The notes below the pieces were generated by a model. It was not told where the DNA came from, did no database searches, and saw nothing but the letters and a program-made list of their open reading frames with translations. A stretch of 64,000 nucleotides of DNA from CAYYWP01 sp050176585 (GTDB lineage: Bacteria; Desulfobacterota; Binatia; HRBIN30; CADEER01), in the NCBI GenBank assembly GCA_050176585.1, contig JBFXHX010000004.1:62001-126000 (forward strand), given 5' to 3'. Of the stretch, positions 16,452-25,840 are shown piece after piece. The translations under genes were made by a program, and so were the position numbers. Each line of letters starts with the position of its first letter. Within the stretch, counting starts at the first letter, position 1.

Positions 16452-17288
16452 ATGGCGGACTCGACTGACGGTGCGGCGAAACGCGCCCTGCTAAACGCGG
16501 TCCGCGCGATACTCCGCCCGCTCGTCCGGCAGTTGATTGCGCATGGCGTCACCTACCCCGCCTTCAGCCGATTGGCGAAGGAGGTGTTCATCGATGTGGG
16601 CACGCGCGACTTCACCCTGCCGTTCAAGAAACAGACCGACAGCCGCGTGGCGCTCGTCACCGGCATCACGCGCAAGGAGATCGGGCAGATCCGGCGCGGC
16701 CAGGCGCCGGCGCCGAGCGCCGCGCTTGAGCTTCACAACGCACTGGCGGCGCGCATCGTGGGCCGCTGGCTGGCCGCGCCCCCGTACGTCGACGAAGCCG
16801 GCGTGCCGCGGCTGCTGTCGTACGAAGCGGGTCCGGACGCGGCGAGCTTCGTCTCGCTGGTCGGCGAGCTGGGCGGGGACATTCCAGCGCGCGCGGTATT
16901 GGACGAGCTGTTGCGGGTCGGTGCCGCCACATTGACGCCGCGCGGTAACGTCCGCCTCGCCGAGCGCGCGTACGTTCCGGCGCAGGGCGCCGAGGAGAAG
17001 TTCGCAATCCTCGGTACCGACGCCACCGATCTCATCGAAGCGGTCGTGCACAACATCGAGTGCCCGCGCGGCGAGGCCTTTCTGCAGCGCACCGTCCGCT
17101 ACGACAACATCGGCGCCGAGGCCCTGCCCGCGGTGCGCGAACAGGTGCGCGCGCTCGGCGCCGAGTTCGTCCAGGCGGTGAACCGGCTGCTCAGCGACGC
17201 CGACCGCGATGTGCGCCCTGCCGCGCCCGGCGGTCAGCGCAGCCGCGCGGTGGTCGCCGTTTACTACTTCGACAGGGACGTAAAGTGA
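16452..17288 (+). CDS. DUF6502-family protein
   Basis: The 278-residue protein begins with an alpha-helical part resembling a winged-helix or HTH region (LVRQLIAHGVTYPAFSRLAK, VALVTGITRKEIGQIRRGQ). A middle stretch (YVPAQGAEEKFAILGTDATD) and a C-terminal helical part follow, with VRYDNIGAEALPAVREQV and VVAVYYFDRD at the end. This combination fits the DUF6502 family as I remember it. The function is unknown; the ITRKEIGQ helix suggests nucleic-acid binding, which is inference. It is monocistronic and converges on a small DUF2934 gene. Confidence 0.65.
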   Translation: MADSTDGAAKRALLNAVRAILRPLVRQLIAHGVTYPAFSRLAKEVFIDVGTRDFTLPFKKQTDSRVALVTGITRKEIGQIRRGQAPAPSAALELHNALAARIVGRWLAAPPYVDEAGVPRLLSYEAGPDAASFVSLVGELGGDIPARAVLDELLRVGAATLTPRGNVRLAERAYVPAQGAEEKFAILGTDATDLIEAVVHNIECPRGEAFLQRTVRYDNIGAEALPAVREQVRALGAEFVQAVNRLLSDADRDVRPAAPGGQRSRAVVAVYYFDRDVK

Positions 17289-17546
17289 TCCGCGCGGTAG
17301 CGCGCGCACTCGCCGATCGTCGGCGCGATTCCGCCCACCCGCCGCACCACCCCGCCCACCGCGCGTCGTCCGCGTCCTCGTTTCGGCGGTGACATGGCTC
17401 TCGCGCGCCGTCGCGCCCCGCCCGGAGCTGGGCGCCGGTGCTGCCCGCGGCCCGCGCCGCCTACGCCCTGCTCTTCTAGCGCGCCGGGAAGGCGCACGCA
17501 CGTGCGCGCGCGCCGTGACCAGCCGCCGCGCTGCGCGTTGCCGCGG

Positions 17547-17807
17547 CTACTCGCGGGCGCGAACGCCTGATGCCCTCGTCGCGCGGCGCGGTGATGCCCC
17601 GGCTGTTTTCTCGACTGGGCGCCGCCTGGTGCTCGCCGCGCGCGCCGGCGGAGCCAGCATCGGGCCCCGCTGCATCACCACGGCTTCGGCTTCGAGCTCG
17701 AATTTGGCGCGCAGCCAGTGCTCGAAATCACGACCGTGCGGACAGCCGTCGCGCTGCCAGATCAGGTACGCACGTTCGCGAATGGATTCCTCGGAAACGC
17801 CGTCCAT
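17547..17807 (-). CDS. DUF2934-family small protein
   Basis: The 86-residue product starts at ATG 17807 with AGGAGGG seven bases upstream. Residues 8-40 carry the DUF2934 signature: IRERAYLIWQRDGCPHGRDF followed by EHWLRAKFELE. The C-terminal half is basic and low in complexity (Arg, Ala, Pro). Function is unknown for the family. The gene lies within a much longer antisense open frame, but the ribosome-binding site and domain position fix this start. Confidence 0.75.
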   Translation of the reverse strand: MDGVSEESIRERAYLIWQRDGCPHGRDFEHWLRAKFELEAEAVVMQRGPMLAPPARAASTRRRPVEKTAGASPRRATRASGVRARE

Positions 17808-17998
17808 ATTGCCCTCCTGGCGTGTGGCCCCGGCCCCTATACCACCGCTGTGCAGCCTAGCGCCAATTCCCGCGCCGGCTACCTGGCGCGCGTTCCTACC
17901 GGCTGAGAAGCGCCGACTCTGATCGCCAACGCAGAGGCGCCGAGGCGCGGAGATCGCGTGCTCGAAAGCGATTTCGGCAGCGCTGCGCCGCCGACGCG

Positions 17999-18562
17999 TC
18001 ACGCGAGCCAGCAGAGGAGTACAGCGAGAGGACCCAGCGACGCCGCCAAGCTGATCAACGCCCACACGAGAAAGGCGGCAACGTCCCGCGCACCGGGGGC
18101 AGGTGCCGGTCTGTCGAGCCCCAGCGCATGCCGGGTGTCCCGCACGGAGCACTCGAGCAGCGCATCGCGGAGTTCGCCATGCCGGTACAGGTTGCCGGCG
18201 TGGCGGCCGCGGACAAAGGCGCAAAAGGTCGCGCGCGGCGCGATGGCGAGTCCGATCACCAGGCCTCCGATGTTCAGACCCCACGCCCACGCAAAGCGAC
18301 GGCAGCCGCTCGCAATCTCGAATGCCGCGATCTCGGCCTCCCCGGTCCATGTCGTCGGGTATCCGGTGAGCACGTGATGCAAGTCGTGCAGTTTAACGGC
18401 GTGCTTCCGGCCCGCGGCGTTGGGGAAGTACAACGCGACGGGACCGATCCCCAGTCGCACCCAGCGATCGCTGTACGTCCCGTCGAATCCGTTGGCCTCG
18501 AAATAGAGCTGGCGCGCGGCGCGCAAGCTCATCGCATCGTCGTACGCACCGACCATAGCCAT
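17999..18562 (-). CDS. Coq4-like protein
   Basis: The 187-residue product contains HDLHHVLTGYPTTWTGE, which is HDxxH followed eleven residues later by Glu: the metal-binding signature of COQ4, a ubiquinone biosynthesis protein. The preceding RLGIGPVALYFPN and following EIAAFEIASGCRRFAWAWG fit that fold. Unlike COQ4, it ends with a hydrophobic helix (FLVWALISLAASLGPLAVLL) that could anchor it in the membrane. No other ubiquinone gene is nearby. A role in quinone modification or binding is inferred. Alternative start: Met3. Confidence 0.65.
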   Translation of the reverse strand: MAMVGAYDDAMSLRAARQLYFEANGFDGTYSDRWVRLGIGPVALYFPNAAGRKHAVKLHDLHHVLTGYPTTWTGEAEIAAFEIASGCRRFAWAWGLNIGGLVIGLAIAPRATFCAFVRGRHAGNLYRHGELRDALLECSVRDTRHALGLDRPAPAPGARDVAAFLVWALISLAASLGPLAVLLCWLA

Positions 18563-18677
18563 TGCACGGAGTTACCAGATCGCTGTTCTCAGTATAGCCG
18601 AAGCACCTGTGCCCGCGGCTGCATCGGAACCCATGCCGCCGCGCGCACGACAAAAGCCAAAATGACGGGACCCGCGC

Positions 18678-19793
18678 TTACGTCAGCAGGGATTCGTACA
18701 GCTCCGCGGTCTCCCGCGCCAGGCGAGACCGATCGAAGCGAGATTCCACCCGATGCCTTCCCCGGGCGCCCAGCGCCCGCCGCAGCGCGGCATCGTCGCA
18801 CAGGCGCAGCATGGCGCGGACCAGGGCGCCCGCGTCGTCCCGGCGCACCACCAGGCCCGCCTCTCCGTCGCGCACGATCTCGAGCTCACCGGGGTCGGCA
18901 TCCGTGGCGCTGATCACGGGCACCCCACACGCCATTGCCTCCAGCATCACGGAACCGCCGGAGAGCGTGACCAGCACGTCGAGTGAGGCGATCACGTGCT
19001 CGATGTCGGTGCGTGGACCGGTGAACTCGACCGCGGCTTCGATGCCGTGCGCGGGCGGAAACGCCACGGCGCGGCGCGCGTAACCAGGCGCCTCGCTACT
19101 GGGTGCGCCGATCACGAAGAATGCGGCGCGCCGGCCGGTCGCCAGCACGCGTTCCGCAGCGCGCAGGAATTCCAGCTGGTGCTTGAAAGGCTCGATCCGG
19201 CCGACCATCCCGAAGAACACCTCGCGCGAGCGGCATGGGTGGTCCCGTCGGAGACGACCGGCGCGCAGCGGATCGAAGCGGACGACGTCGGTCGCATCCG
19301 CAATCAGCGTGATCCGCTCGGCGGGCACGCCGAACGAGGCGAGCTCATCGCGATGGCGCTTGCCGATCGCGATCAGTGCGCTCGCCCGTCGCAGCCGATA
19401 CCGGCGCAGCCACGGCCGCTTCACGGACCGGCGCACGTGCATCACCGATGCGATGCCGAGCGCCTCAGCTACGGCGACCAGATAGGGACCGAGATCGAAG
19501 TCGCCGTGCACCAGCGATGCGCGGTGATAGCGCGCGCAGGCGATCAGCGCCTGGCGCGCGCGGCGGTGGGTGAACCACGCGCTGTATGGCGCGCGCAACG
19601 CCTTCCATCTCCATGCCGCATACGGAATGACGGCCGTCGTAATGCCGCGGTGGGTGAGCGCGTCGGTCATCTCCCCCGGAGCCGGCGTGACAACGATCGG
19701 TTCGAATTTCGATCTGTCGAGATCCTGGGTGAGATATTCATACTGGACCTCCGCGCCACCGACACGCTCACCGCTCATGGCGAGATAGAGCAC
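18678..19793 (-). CDS. Glycosyltransferase family 4 (GT-B)
   Basis: The 371-residue product begins with a Rossmann-type motif (VLYLAMSGERVGGAEVQYEY) and has a middle FFGMVGRIEPFKHQLEFLRA. The C-terminal donor-binding signature is LSGGSVMLEAMACGVPVISA, where the SGGSVMLEA segment replaces the usual EGxxxxxLEA. The fold and motifs are those of retaining GT4 enzymes that use nucleotide sugars, for example in lipopolysaccharide or exopolysaccharide assembly. I chose GTG 19793, which has GGTGGG upstream; GTG 19820 and ATG 19778 are alternatives. It lies about 70 bp after the NCS2 permease on the same strand. The acceptor is unknown. Confidence 0.85.
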   Translation of the reverse strand: MLYLAMSGERVGGAEVQYEYLTQDLDRSKFEPIVVTPAPGEMTDALTHRGITTAVIPYAAWRWKALRAPYSAWFTHRRARQALIACARYHRASLVHGDFDLGPYLVAVAEALGIASVMHVRRSVKRPWLRRYRLRRASALIAIGKRHRDELASFGVPAERITLIADATDVVRFDPLRAGRLRRDHPCRSREVFFGMVGRIEPFKHQLEFLRAAERVLATGRRAAFFVIGAPSSEAPGYARRAVAFPPAHGIEAAVEFTGPRTDIEHVIASLDVLVTLSGGSVMLEAMACGVPVISATDADPGELEIVRDGEAGLVVRRDDAGALVRAMLRLCDDAALRRALGARGRHRVESRFDRSRLARETAELYESLLT

Positions 19794-19861
19794 GCGGCGC
19801 GGCCCACCATCGTGGCGCACGAGGCGATCTCGCGAGGCGGAACCGGTCAAGCAGCGAGCGC

Positions 19862-21532
19862 TCAACCGTGCCGGCGCAGCTCGGACCTGGGCTCGACGGC
19901 GTGTACCAGGGTCCAGCGCCAGACGGCGAGGAAGAACAGCGCGCACAGCGCGTAACCGATGGCCCAGCGCCAGCCCGTCGCCCACCCGATCTCGTACAGG
20001 CCGCCGGCGGGGGTGATCGACCCGGCATGGACGAAGCCAAAAAAGGCGGCGGCTGCGCCGATCACCGCCCACATCGCCGCGCGCCGGAACTCGCGATCGA
20101 TCAGGTGGGTGCTCATCGCCGCCCATACCATGCAGGTGACCATGAACCCCTGCGAGATTGCGATCAGGCCATCGAGCTGCAGGCCGTTCCGCGCGAACGC
20201 GGCGGGATCGGCGAGCACCCGCGCCGCCACGGAGCGGTCGCCGAGCGCGGCGCCGGCGGCGCCCAGCGTCTGCGATACCACCAGCAGCCCCCAGGCGGCG
20301 ATGGCGGGAAAGAGCCCGACCGCCACCGCAGGCGCATGCGCCCGCGGGGTGGTCTGGAACGCCTGCGCGGTGATGATGATGCCGATCCACAACACGATCG
20401 CCATCCCGGCCTCCATCGGCACCACCGCGTTGATCAGGTAGGTCAAGCCGCCAAGCGCGATCAGCGCGAAGAAGACGCCGTTCAGGACCGAGTAGCCGGA
20501 GCGCGCGCCGAGCCCCTTCCAGCCGGGATGGCCGATATAGATGGTCGTCGGGAAGCACGAGCCGAACGCGGCGGCGACGACGGATCCGATGCCGTTCACG
20601 GCGAGTGACGGCGTGGTCGGGTAACTGTCGCCCGCCGCTTCGGCCGACTCGATGTTCTGCAGCGACCCGAGCACGTTGAACAGGCCCATCGGCAGCACGA
20701 CCGGGACCAGGAACTGGCGCAGCAACGGGTGGGTCAGTCCCGAGATCAGATCGCCGACCACCGGCACGGGCCAGTAGATGCCGATCGTCCTCCACGCCTC
20801 GTGCAACTCGGCCGTGCTCACCGGGGCCGGCTCGCCGAACGCGTAGAGCAGCCAGGCCGCCGCGCTCCCCAGCAGCAACGCCCACGCGCCGCCCGGAACG
20901 TGCCACGGCATGCGCGTGTGCGCGAAGTACGTGGTGAGGATGACGCCGAGCGGCAGGATCGCCACCAGCGGCGCCGCAAACGTCTTGATGGCGAAATCGA
21001 TCGCGATGAAGCTCACGGCGATACCGGCGAGCGTGGACAGCAGCGCCGCGCGCGGCGTCGAGCGCCGCACGCGCTCCGCCACCACCGCGCCCGCCAACTC
21101 GATGACGCCGGACAACACGCACGCGGCCAGCCCGAGCTGCCACGCGAGCCGCGCCGCTTCCGGCGCCGCTACGCCGTCCGCTTCCGCCGCGAGCTTTACC
21201 GGCAGCATGACGAGGAACACGTGCGCGAACAGCGAGACCGTGTTGATGCCGTAGGGCAGCGCGGTCACGTCGCGCCGCCCGCTGGCGGCGGACAAGCGCT
21301 GCGCCTGCCACGCATAGAACAGGTTGCCGACGATGATCGACAGCGCCGCGCCCGGCAGGATGGTGCGCAGCACCAGCTCGGCGGGGAAGCCGAGCACCGC
21401 GGTGCAGAGCCCGAGGATCAGCAGGAACTGGATCAGGTTGTCGATGGCGAGACCGAAAAAGCCATCGATGTCACCCGCGGTGAACAACGGCTGTGCGCGC
21501 CCGGTTGCCGGGCGCACGAGGGCGGTGGGCAT
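19862..21532 (-). CDS. NCS2-type purine/xanthine permease family protein
   Basis: The 556-residue product has about 12-14 hydrophobic helices. Recognisable parts are GDIDGFFGLAIDNLIQFLLI at the start, DVTALPYGINTVSLFAHVF, and FPTTIYIGHPGWKGLGARSG, which resemble AzgA-type hypoxanthine/guanine permeases of the NCS2 group. NCS2 proteins import nucleobases with protons or sodium. Substrate cannot be assigned, and the sequence is divergent. The start ATG 21532 has GGAAAGGG upstream. The following glycosyltransferase gene may be cotranscribed. Confidence 0.75.
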   Translation of the reverse strand: MPTALVRPATGRAQPLFTAGDIDGFFGLAIDNLIQFLLILGLCTAVLGFPAELVLRTILPGAALSIIVGNLFYAWQAQRLSAASGRRDVTALPYGINTVSLFAHVFLVMLPVKLAAEADGVAAPEAARLAWQLGLAACVLSGVIELAGAVVAERVRRSTPRAALLSTLAGIAVSFIAIDFAIKTFAAPLVAILPLGVILTTYFAHTRMPWHVPGGAWALLLGSAAAWLLYAFGEPAPVSTAELHEAWRTIGIYWPVPVVGDLISGLTHPLLRQFLVPVVLPMGLFNVLGSLQNIESAEAAGDSYPTTPSLAVNGIGSVVAAAFGSCFPTTIYIGHPGWKGLGARSGYSVLNGVFFALIALGGLTYLINAVVPMEAGMAIVLWIGIIITAQAFQTTPRAHAPAVAVGLFPAIAAWGLLVVSQTLGAAGAALGDRSVAARVLADPAAFARNGLQLDGLIAISQGFMVTCMVWAAMSTHLIDREFRRAAMWAVIGAAAAFFGFVHAGSITPAGGLYEIGWATGWRWAIGYALCALFFLAVWRWTLVHAVEPRSELRRHG

Positions 21533-21632
21533 GGCGGCCCTTTCCGACAGAGACGAGCCGGTTTGTAAAGCGCACCGCTCGCCGAGAGGCGCTGTGGACG
21601 GAGCTACGGGGTTACGGGGTTGAGTGTAGGAG

Positions 21633-21656
21633 AAGCTGCTAGGGCTGTTAGCCGTA
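21633..21656 (+). repeat. 8-bp-period repeat element, copy E (degenerate)
   Basis: AAGCTGCT is followed by AGGGCTGTT (one inserted base) and AGCCGTAG. This matches the unit core of copies A-D and lies in the gap between the divergent NCS2 permease and alpha/beta-hydrolase genes. Confidence 0.45.
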
Positions 21657-21735
21657 GCGCCCATGAGAGATGCGGGGCGTGCGCAGATCCGCGCGGTGCT
21701 ACCGCAGTCGCGCGACACCCGCTATGCGGTGGCCG

Positions 21736-22710
21736 ATGCTCGCCAGCGTCCCACCGTTTAGGCCGCGGCCGCCGTGGCTCGGAGCGGATCTACAGACGCT
21801 GCGCAACCGGCTCCGGCCGCCGCGCGTCCATCAACCGCCGAGCGCGGTAACCCGCCTGGTGCTGCCGCTCGCCGACGGCTCCGGTGATCGCCTCTCGGCG
21901 CTGCTCGAGCGCCCGGCAGACGACCGCGGCGCGCCGCTGCTGATCCTCGTTCACGGCCTGACGGGCTGCGAGGACAGCGCCTACCTGATCGTCAGCGCCG
22001 GCGCCGCGCTGGCACGCGGGCATCCGGTGCTGCGGCTCAACCTGCGCGGCGCCGGCCGCTCGCGCCTGCTCTGTCGCGGCCACTATCACGCTGGGCGCAG
22101 CGAGGACCTGCGCGATGCGCTGGCCGCATTGAGCCCGGCATTGCTGGCCAATGGAGTACTGCTGGTCGGCTACTCGCTGGGCGGGAACATGCTGCTGAAG
22201 TTCCTCGCCGAATATGGCGCGCAGTTCCCGATCCGCGCCGCCGCGGCCGTGTCAACGCCCATCGATCTCACCGCGGCGGCGCACCGCATCGCCACGCGCC
22301 GCAACCATTTCTACCACCGGTATCTGCTGCGGCAGATCAAGGCGGAGAGCCTGCTGCCCATCGCCGAGCTCACCGCGGACGAGCGGCACGCGATTCACTC
22401 GGCGCGCACGCTCATCGAGTTCGATGAGCGCTTCGTCGCGCCGCGCAATGGCTTTGCTGGCGCCCTCGATTATTACCGGCGGAGCTCCGCCGAGCGCTTC
22501 CTGCCCGACATCCGCACCTCGACCGTGATCATCTACGCCCTGGACGATCCGTGGATCCCGCGCCACGCGTACGAGCGCGTGCGCTGGGGCGAGCTCCCGC
22601 AGGTACAGCTGGCAATCACCAAGCGCGGAGGCCACGTCGGTTTCCACAACCGCGGCGACCGCTTGCCGTGGCACGACCGCGTCATCGAAGCGTTCTTCCG
22701 CGTCGTCTGA
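21736..22710 (+). CDS. YheT-type alpha/beta hydrolase
   Basis: The 324-residue product starts at ATG 21736 with GGTGG just upstream (ATG 21724 is an alternative). It carries the features of the YheT/EMB8 group: a FRPRPPWLGADLQTL N-terminus, the oxyanion LVHGLTGCEDSAY, LRGAGRSR, the nucleophile elbow GYSLGGNMLLK (Ser), DDPWIP (Asp), and RGGHVGFHN (catalytic His). These are carboxylesterase-like enzymes of uncertain substrate. It is divergent from the NCS2 permease and appears to be transcribed alone. Confidence 0.9.
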   Translation: MLASVPPFRPRPPWLGADLQTLRNRLRPPRVHQPPSAVTRLVLPLADGSGDRLSALLERPADDRGAPLLILVHGLTGCEDSAYLIVSAGAALARGHPVLRLNLRGAGRSRLLCRGHYHAGRSEDLRDALAALSPALLANGVLLVGYSLGGNMLLKFLAEYGAQFPIRAAAAVSTPIDLTAAAHRIATRRNHFYHRYLLRQIKAESLLPIAELTADERHAIHSARTLIEFDERFVAPRNGFAGALDYYRRSSAERFLPDIRTSTVIIYALDDPWIPRHAYERVRWGELPQVQLAITKRGGHVGFHNRGDRLPWHDRVIEAFFRVV

Positions 22711-22782
22711 GACGACTGAACGCGACGCGCGAGCTCGCGGAGACGGCGCACTCGCAACGATATCTTTGCGCTGTCGCGAGGG

Positions 22783-22953
22783 TCAGCGATTCAGCACTTT
22801 CGGGAATATTCCGCGCGACGCCGGAGCGACCGCTTCACCGGCTTGCGACGGCGCCGCGCCGCCGCGTTCGGTCGCCGACCAGGTGAGCGCCGCCGCCACG
22901 CTGGCGGCCGAGATGGCCAGAGCGAGCAGCAGGAATCGTCCCTTCTTGGCCAT
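22783..22953 (-). CDS. Small exported or membrane peptide following the stalk protein
   Basis: The 56-residue product starts at ATG 22953, eight bases after the stop of the large dockerin protein. It begins KKGRFLLLALAISAASVAAA, a signal peptide or single membrane helix, followed by a short tail with PASRGIFPKVLNR. There is no strong ribosome-binding site, so translation may depend on coupling. I do not recognise it. The conserved-looking GIFPKVL end and its position suggest it helps export or anchor the upstream stalk protein; this is inference. Confidence 0.5.
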   Translation of the reverse strand: MAKKGRFLLLALAISAASVAAALTWSATERGGAAPSQAGEAVAPASRGIFPKVLNR

Positions 22954-22961
22954 GTCGGGGG

Positions 22962-25400
22962 TCACTGGGTTTGCGCGTCCGGGCAGCCGTTCAAGGCGGC
23001 GTCCAGAGCGGCGATCAGCTCGTCGATCGTGACCTCGCCGCTGCGGTTCCGGTCCATGGCGGGACAGGCGGAGAGGGTCAACGTGTTGAGGCCGATGCTG
23101 ATGCCGCGCGTCAGCTCGTCGATTCGCACCTGACCATCGCCGTCGCAGTCGCCCAGGCACGCGATCGGGGTCGCGGACGGCGTCGGCGACGGCGAGTGGG
23201 TGGGCGTGAGCGTCGCCGTGTCGATTGGTGAGGTGCTGGGGGTCGCAGAGACGGTCGCCTCCGGTGTGGGCGTCGCGGAGTCGAGGGCGGTCGGAGTGTC
23301 CGTGGCGGTCACTTGCGGCGATGTGGTAGCCGAAGCGACGGCGGTCGCGCTGGGCGAAGCGGTCCCGTTCGGGGACGCGGTCGTGCTGGGCGATGCGGTC
23401 GCATTCGGGGACGCGGTCGTGCTGGGCGATGCGGTCGTGCTCGACGGCGGCGTCGATGTCGCCCCCGGCGTGCCGCTCTCGGTCGCCGTCGGTGTGCCCG
23501 TTCGGGTGGCGATGGCGGTTTGCGGCACAGTCGTCGTCCGCGTAGCGCTGGCCGTGCGCGTGGCAGAGGCGGCCGCGGTCTCGGTGGCCGTGCGCGTGGC
23601 CGACGGCGTGCGCGTTGGGGTGCGGGTGAAGGTCGCGCTCGCGCTGCCGGTCGCAGTGCGGGTGGGGCTGGCCGTCCGCGTCTCGGTAGGCGGCAGGGAC
23701 CCGGTGATCTCGGCGGTGGCAGTGCGGGTGGCGGTCGGCGTTCGCGTCGGGGTCCGCGTGCGCGTGCTCGTAGCAGTGGAGCTCGGGCTTCTTGTCCGGG
23801 TGATCGTGCGCGTGTTGGTTTGCGTGCGGGTCGGTGTCGCGGTCCGGGTGTTGCTCGCCGTCCGCGTCACGCTGGGCGTCGGGGAGTTGGTCGCCGTACC
23901 CGTGACGCTCGGGGTGAGCGTCACCGTGGGTGTGGACGTGATCGAGGCGGTCAGCGTCTGACTCGCGGTGGGCGTGATGGTCGGCGTATCGGTTGGCGCG
24001 GTCGATGTGCCGGTCGGCGTCTGCGTCGGAACCGGCGTGTTGGTGCGCGTTGCCGTGACCGGGTGCGTGGGCGTCGCCGGCAACGAGGCGACGATCCGGA
24101 CGACGCCGTTGTTCGCCGACGTCGCGAGCTGCTGCGCGATCGGATCGTAGGCGGTCGCACCCTCATTCAGCACTGGAATGTTGACCTCGACCGGCGCGCC
24201 CATCGCGACCATGAGCTGACACGTATAGAGCACCGTGGCCGGGATCGGTTGCGTGCCGATCGGGCGAAACACCGTGGCGCGCAGCACGCTACAGGCCGCA
24301 TCGACGCACTCGAATGTCGGCGTGGCGCCGAGGCCCGGATTGACGCTGCAGGCCGGCGCGCCGCCGGGCGTGAGTCGGACCACCGGGGTCGACGGATCGA
24401 AGGCGATGTCGTTCCGCGTTCCGATGACCAGCTCATCTCCCGGATCGAGGCTCACCGCAATCGTCACCTGCCCGCCCGGCACGCCGAGCGCGTTGCCGAT
24501 GGTGATCAGCGGATTCGTGCCAGTCGAGCCGGAGCTGGTCGCGGTCGGCGAGGCGAACACCGGCGGGGTGCGCGTGCGAGTGGCCGTGCGACTGGCGGTG
24601 AAGGTCCGCGTGATGGTCGGCGTCACGGTGGCCGTGGCCGTCTCGGTCGGCCGAGTAGGCGTCGCGGTGCGCGTTTCGGTCGGCGTCGGTGTGATGCCGA
24701 CGGTCGGCGTGTCGGTCGGCGGAGGCGTCGCGGTGACTGTCGCGGTTTCGGTGGGCGTCCGCGTCACGGTCGGCGTTTCGGACGGCGGAATCACCAGCAC
24801 GACTTCCACCGCGCCGTTGCCGCCGGCGGTGGCCAGCGGCTGGTTCAAAACGTTCGACGCGACGGCCTGAGTGGCCTCGAGCGCATAGCTGCCCAACGGC
24901 GCATTGGTATCGACCAGTACCACGCAAGTATAGAGCAAGCCGTCCGGAAGCGCGGTCGCGCCGCTCGAGACGATGGCGCGCGCGCGCACACACGCGGTGG
25001 CCGTCGCACCCGCTTGCAAGCACTGGAAGGCCGCGGTCGCACCGGGAATTTGCGGGTTCACGGCGCAGTCCGGCACACCGCTCGCAAGGCGCCGGATCAC
25101 CACCGGCGAGTCATCCGGCACATGGATGTCGTTGCGGGCGAGAAAGACCCGGTCCGCGCTCCCGAGCAGCGATATCGGCAGCACCGCCTCTCCACCCTGG
25201 AGGGCGGGCGCAGTGCCGATGTCCATCACGACCAGGTCCGGCGGGGTCGGCGTGCGCGTGCGCGTACGGCTGGCGGTCGGCGTCGCCGTTGCGGTCTGCG
25301 CCGCTGCGGAATGCGCGCACAGGGTCGTCAATGCGCACCCCGCCAGCGCTGCCATACGGACGCGATGTGCCTGCCTCAGTATTGCCACGCCGCCTACCAC
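22962..25400 (-). CDS. Large twin-cohesin-like / Thr-Pro stalk / dockerin exoprotein
   Basis: The 812-residue product starts at GTG 25400, six bases after a perfect AGGAGG. A signal peptide (MAALAGCALTTLCAHSAAAQ region) leads to a first cohesin-like module (about residues 55-195; PDCAVNPQI, LYTCVVLV), a short Thr/Pro linker, a second module (about 275-420; PACSVNPGL, LYTCQLMV), then a stalk of more than 300 residues of TRT/TPT/SPT repeats. A C-terminal dockerin (22983-23159) has cysteines at module positions 1, 5, 32 and 59. Head and tail belong to families that can bind each other, so chain-like assembly on the cell surface is conceivable but unproven. It is followed closely by a 56-residue exported peptide. 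Confidence 0.8.
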   Translation of the reverse strand: MVGGVAILRQAHRVRMAALAGCALTTLCAHSAAAQTATATPTASRTRTRTPTPPDLVVMDIGTAPALQGGEAVLPISLLGSADRVFLARNDIHVPDDSPVVIRRLASGVPDCAVNPQIPGATAAFQCLQAGATATACVRARAIVSSGATALPDGLLYTCVVLVDTNAPLGSYALEATQAVASNVLNQPLATAGGNGAVEVVLVIPPSETPTVTRTPTETATVTATPPPTDTPTVGITPTPTETRTATPTRPTETATATVTPTITRTFTASRTATRTRTPPVFASPTATSSGSTGTNPLITIGNALGVPGGQVTIAVSLDPGDELVIGTRNDIAFDPSTPVVRLTPGGAPACSVNPGLGATPTFECVDAACSVLRATVFRPIGTQPIPATVLYTCQLMVAMGAPVEVNIPVLNEGATAYDPIAQQLATSANNGVVRIVASLPATPTHPVTATRTNTPVPTQTPTGTSTAPTDTPTITPTASQTLTASITSTPTVTLTPSVTGTATNSPTPSVTRTASNTRTATPTRTQTNTRTITRTRSPSSTATSTRTRTPTRTPTATRTATAEITGSLPPTETRTASPTRTATGSASATFTRTPTRTPSATRTATETAAASATRTASATRTTTVPQTAIATRTGTPTATESGTPGATSTPPSSTTASPSTTASPNATASPSTTASPNGTASPSATAVASATTSPQVTATDTPTALDSATPTPEATVSATPSTSPIDTATLTPTHSPSPTPSATPIACLGDCDGDGQVRIDELTRGISIGLNTLTLSACPAMDRNRSGEVTIDELIAALDAALNGCPDAQTQ

Positions 25401-25840
25401 TGCATGCCTCCTGCCTTTGAACCGCCAGCGCTCAATGCAGCGCCGCTCGACGCTCCACATAACCACAGGTCTTCCCAGTTTAGAAAGAACCGATCTGCGT
25501 CCCGCCCCCTTCCGTGCGCGTGACGCCCGCGCGCGGCCGCGCTGCCGTGCGCACAACCGCCGAACGTCGCTGCGTTCCGCTGCAGCGTCCGCAGTGCGTT
25601 CGGGCCAAAATATGGCGGCGCAAAACCGCCCACGGGCTCAGGGCTCCAGGAGGGCCGTCGGTGGAGGGTTGATTGAGTGTTGCGGCCGCGGTTGTGGTAG
25701 AGGCTCCGCCGGGAGCGGGTCGTGAACCACGACGTTGATCGCCTCCGTCTCGAGGCTCCGCGCGGAGCGCGTACCGGATGCCGCGCTCCAACCGCTCGCC
25801 GCGGCGCCGGCGGCACGCGTGGCTGCCGTGAGGGCAAGTC
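25401..25840. other. Divergent intergenic region
   Basis: This is 440 bp between the stalk-protein gene and the lysozyme-like gene. It presumably carries both promoters. Frames through it lack family motifs, and I see no clear palindrome or RNA structure. Confidence 0.5.

Noticed and set aside
23200..23961. Long Val/Gly-rich plus-strand frame (and similar minus-strand frames at 208-588 and 589-834)
   Set aside because: These are antisense shadows of the Thr/Pro stalks. ACG/ACC-rich codons read on the opposite strand as CGT/GGT/GTC, giving repetitive Val-Gly-Ala text without any domain or start signal.
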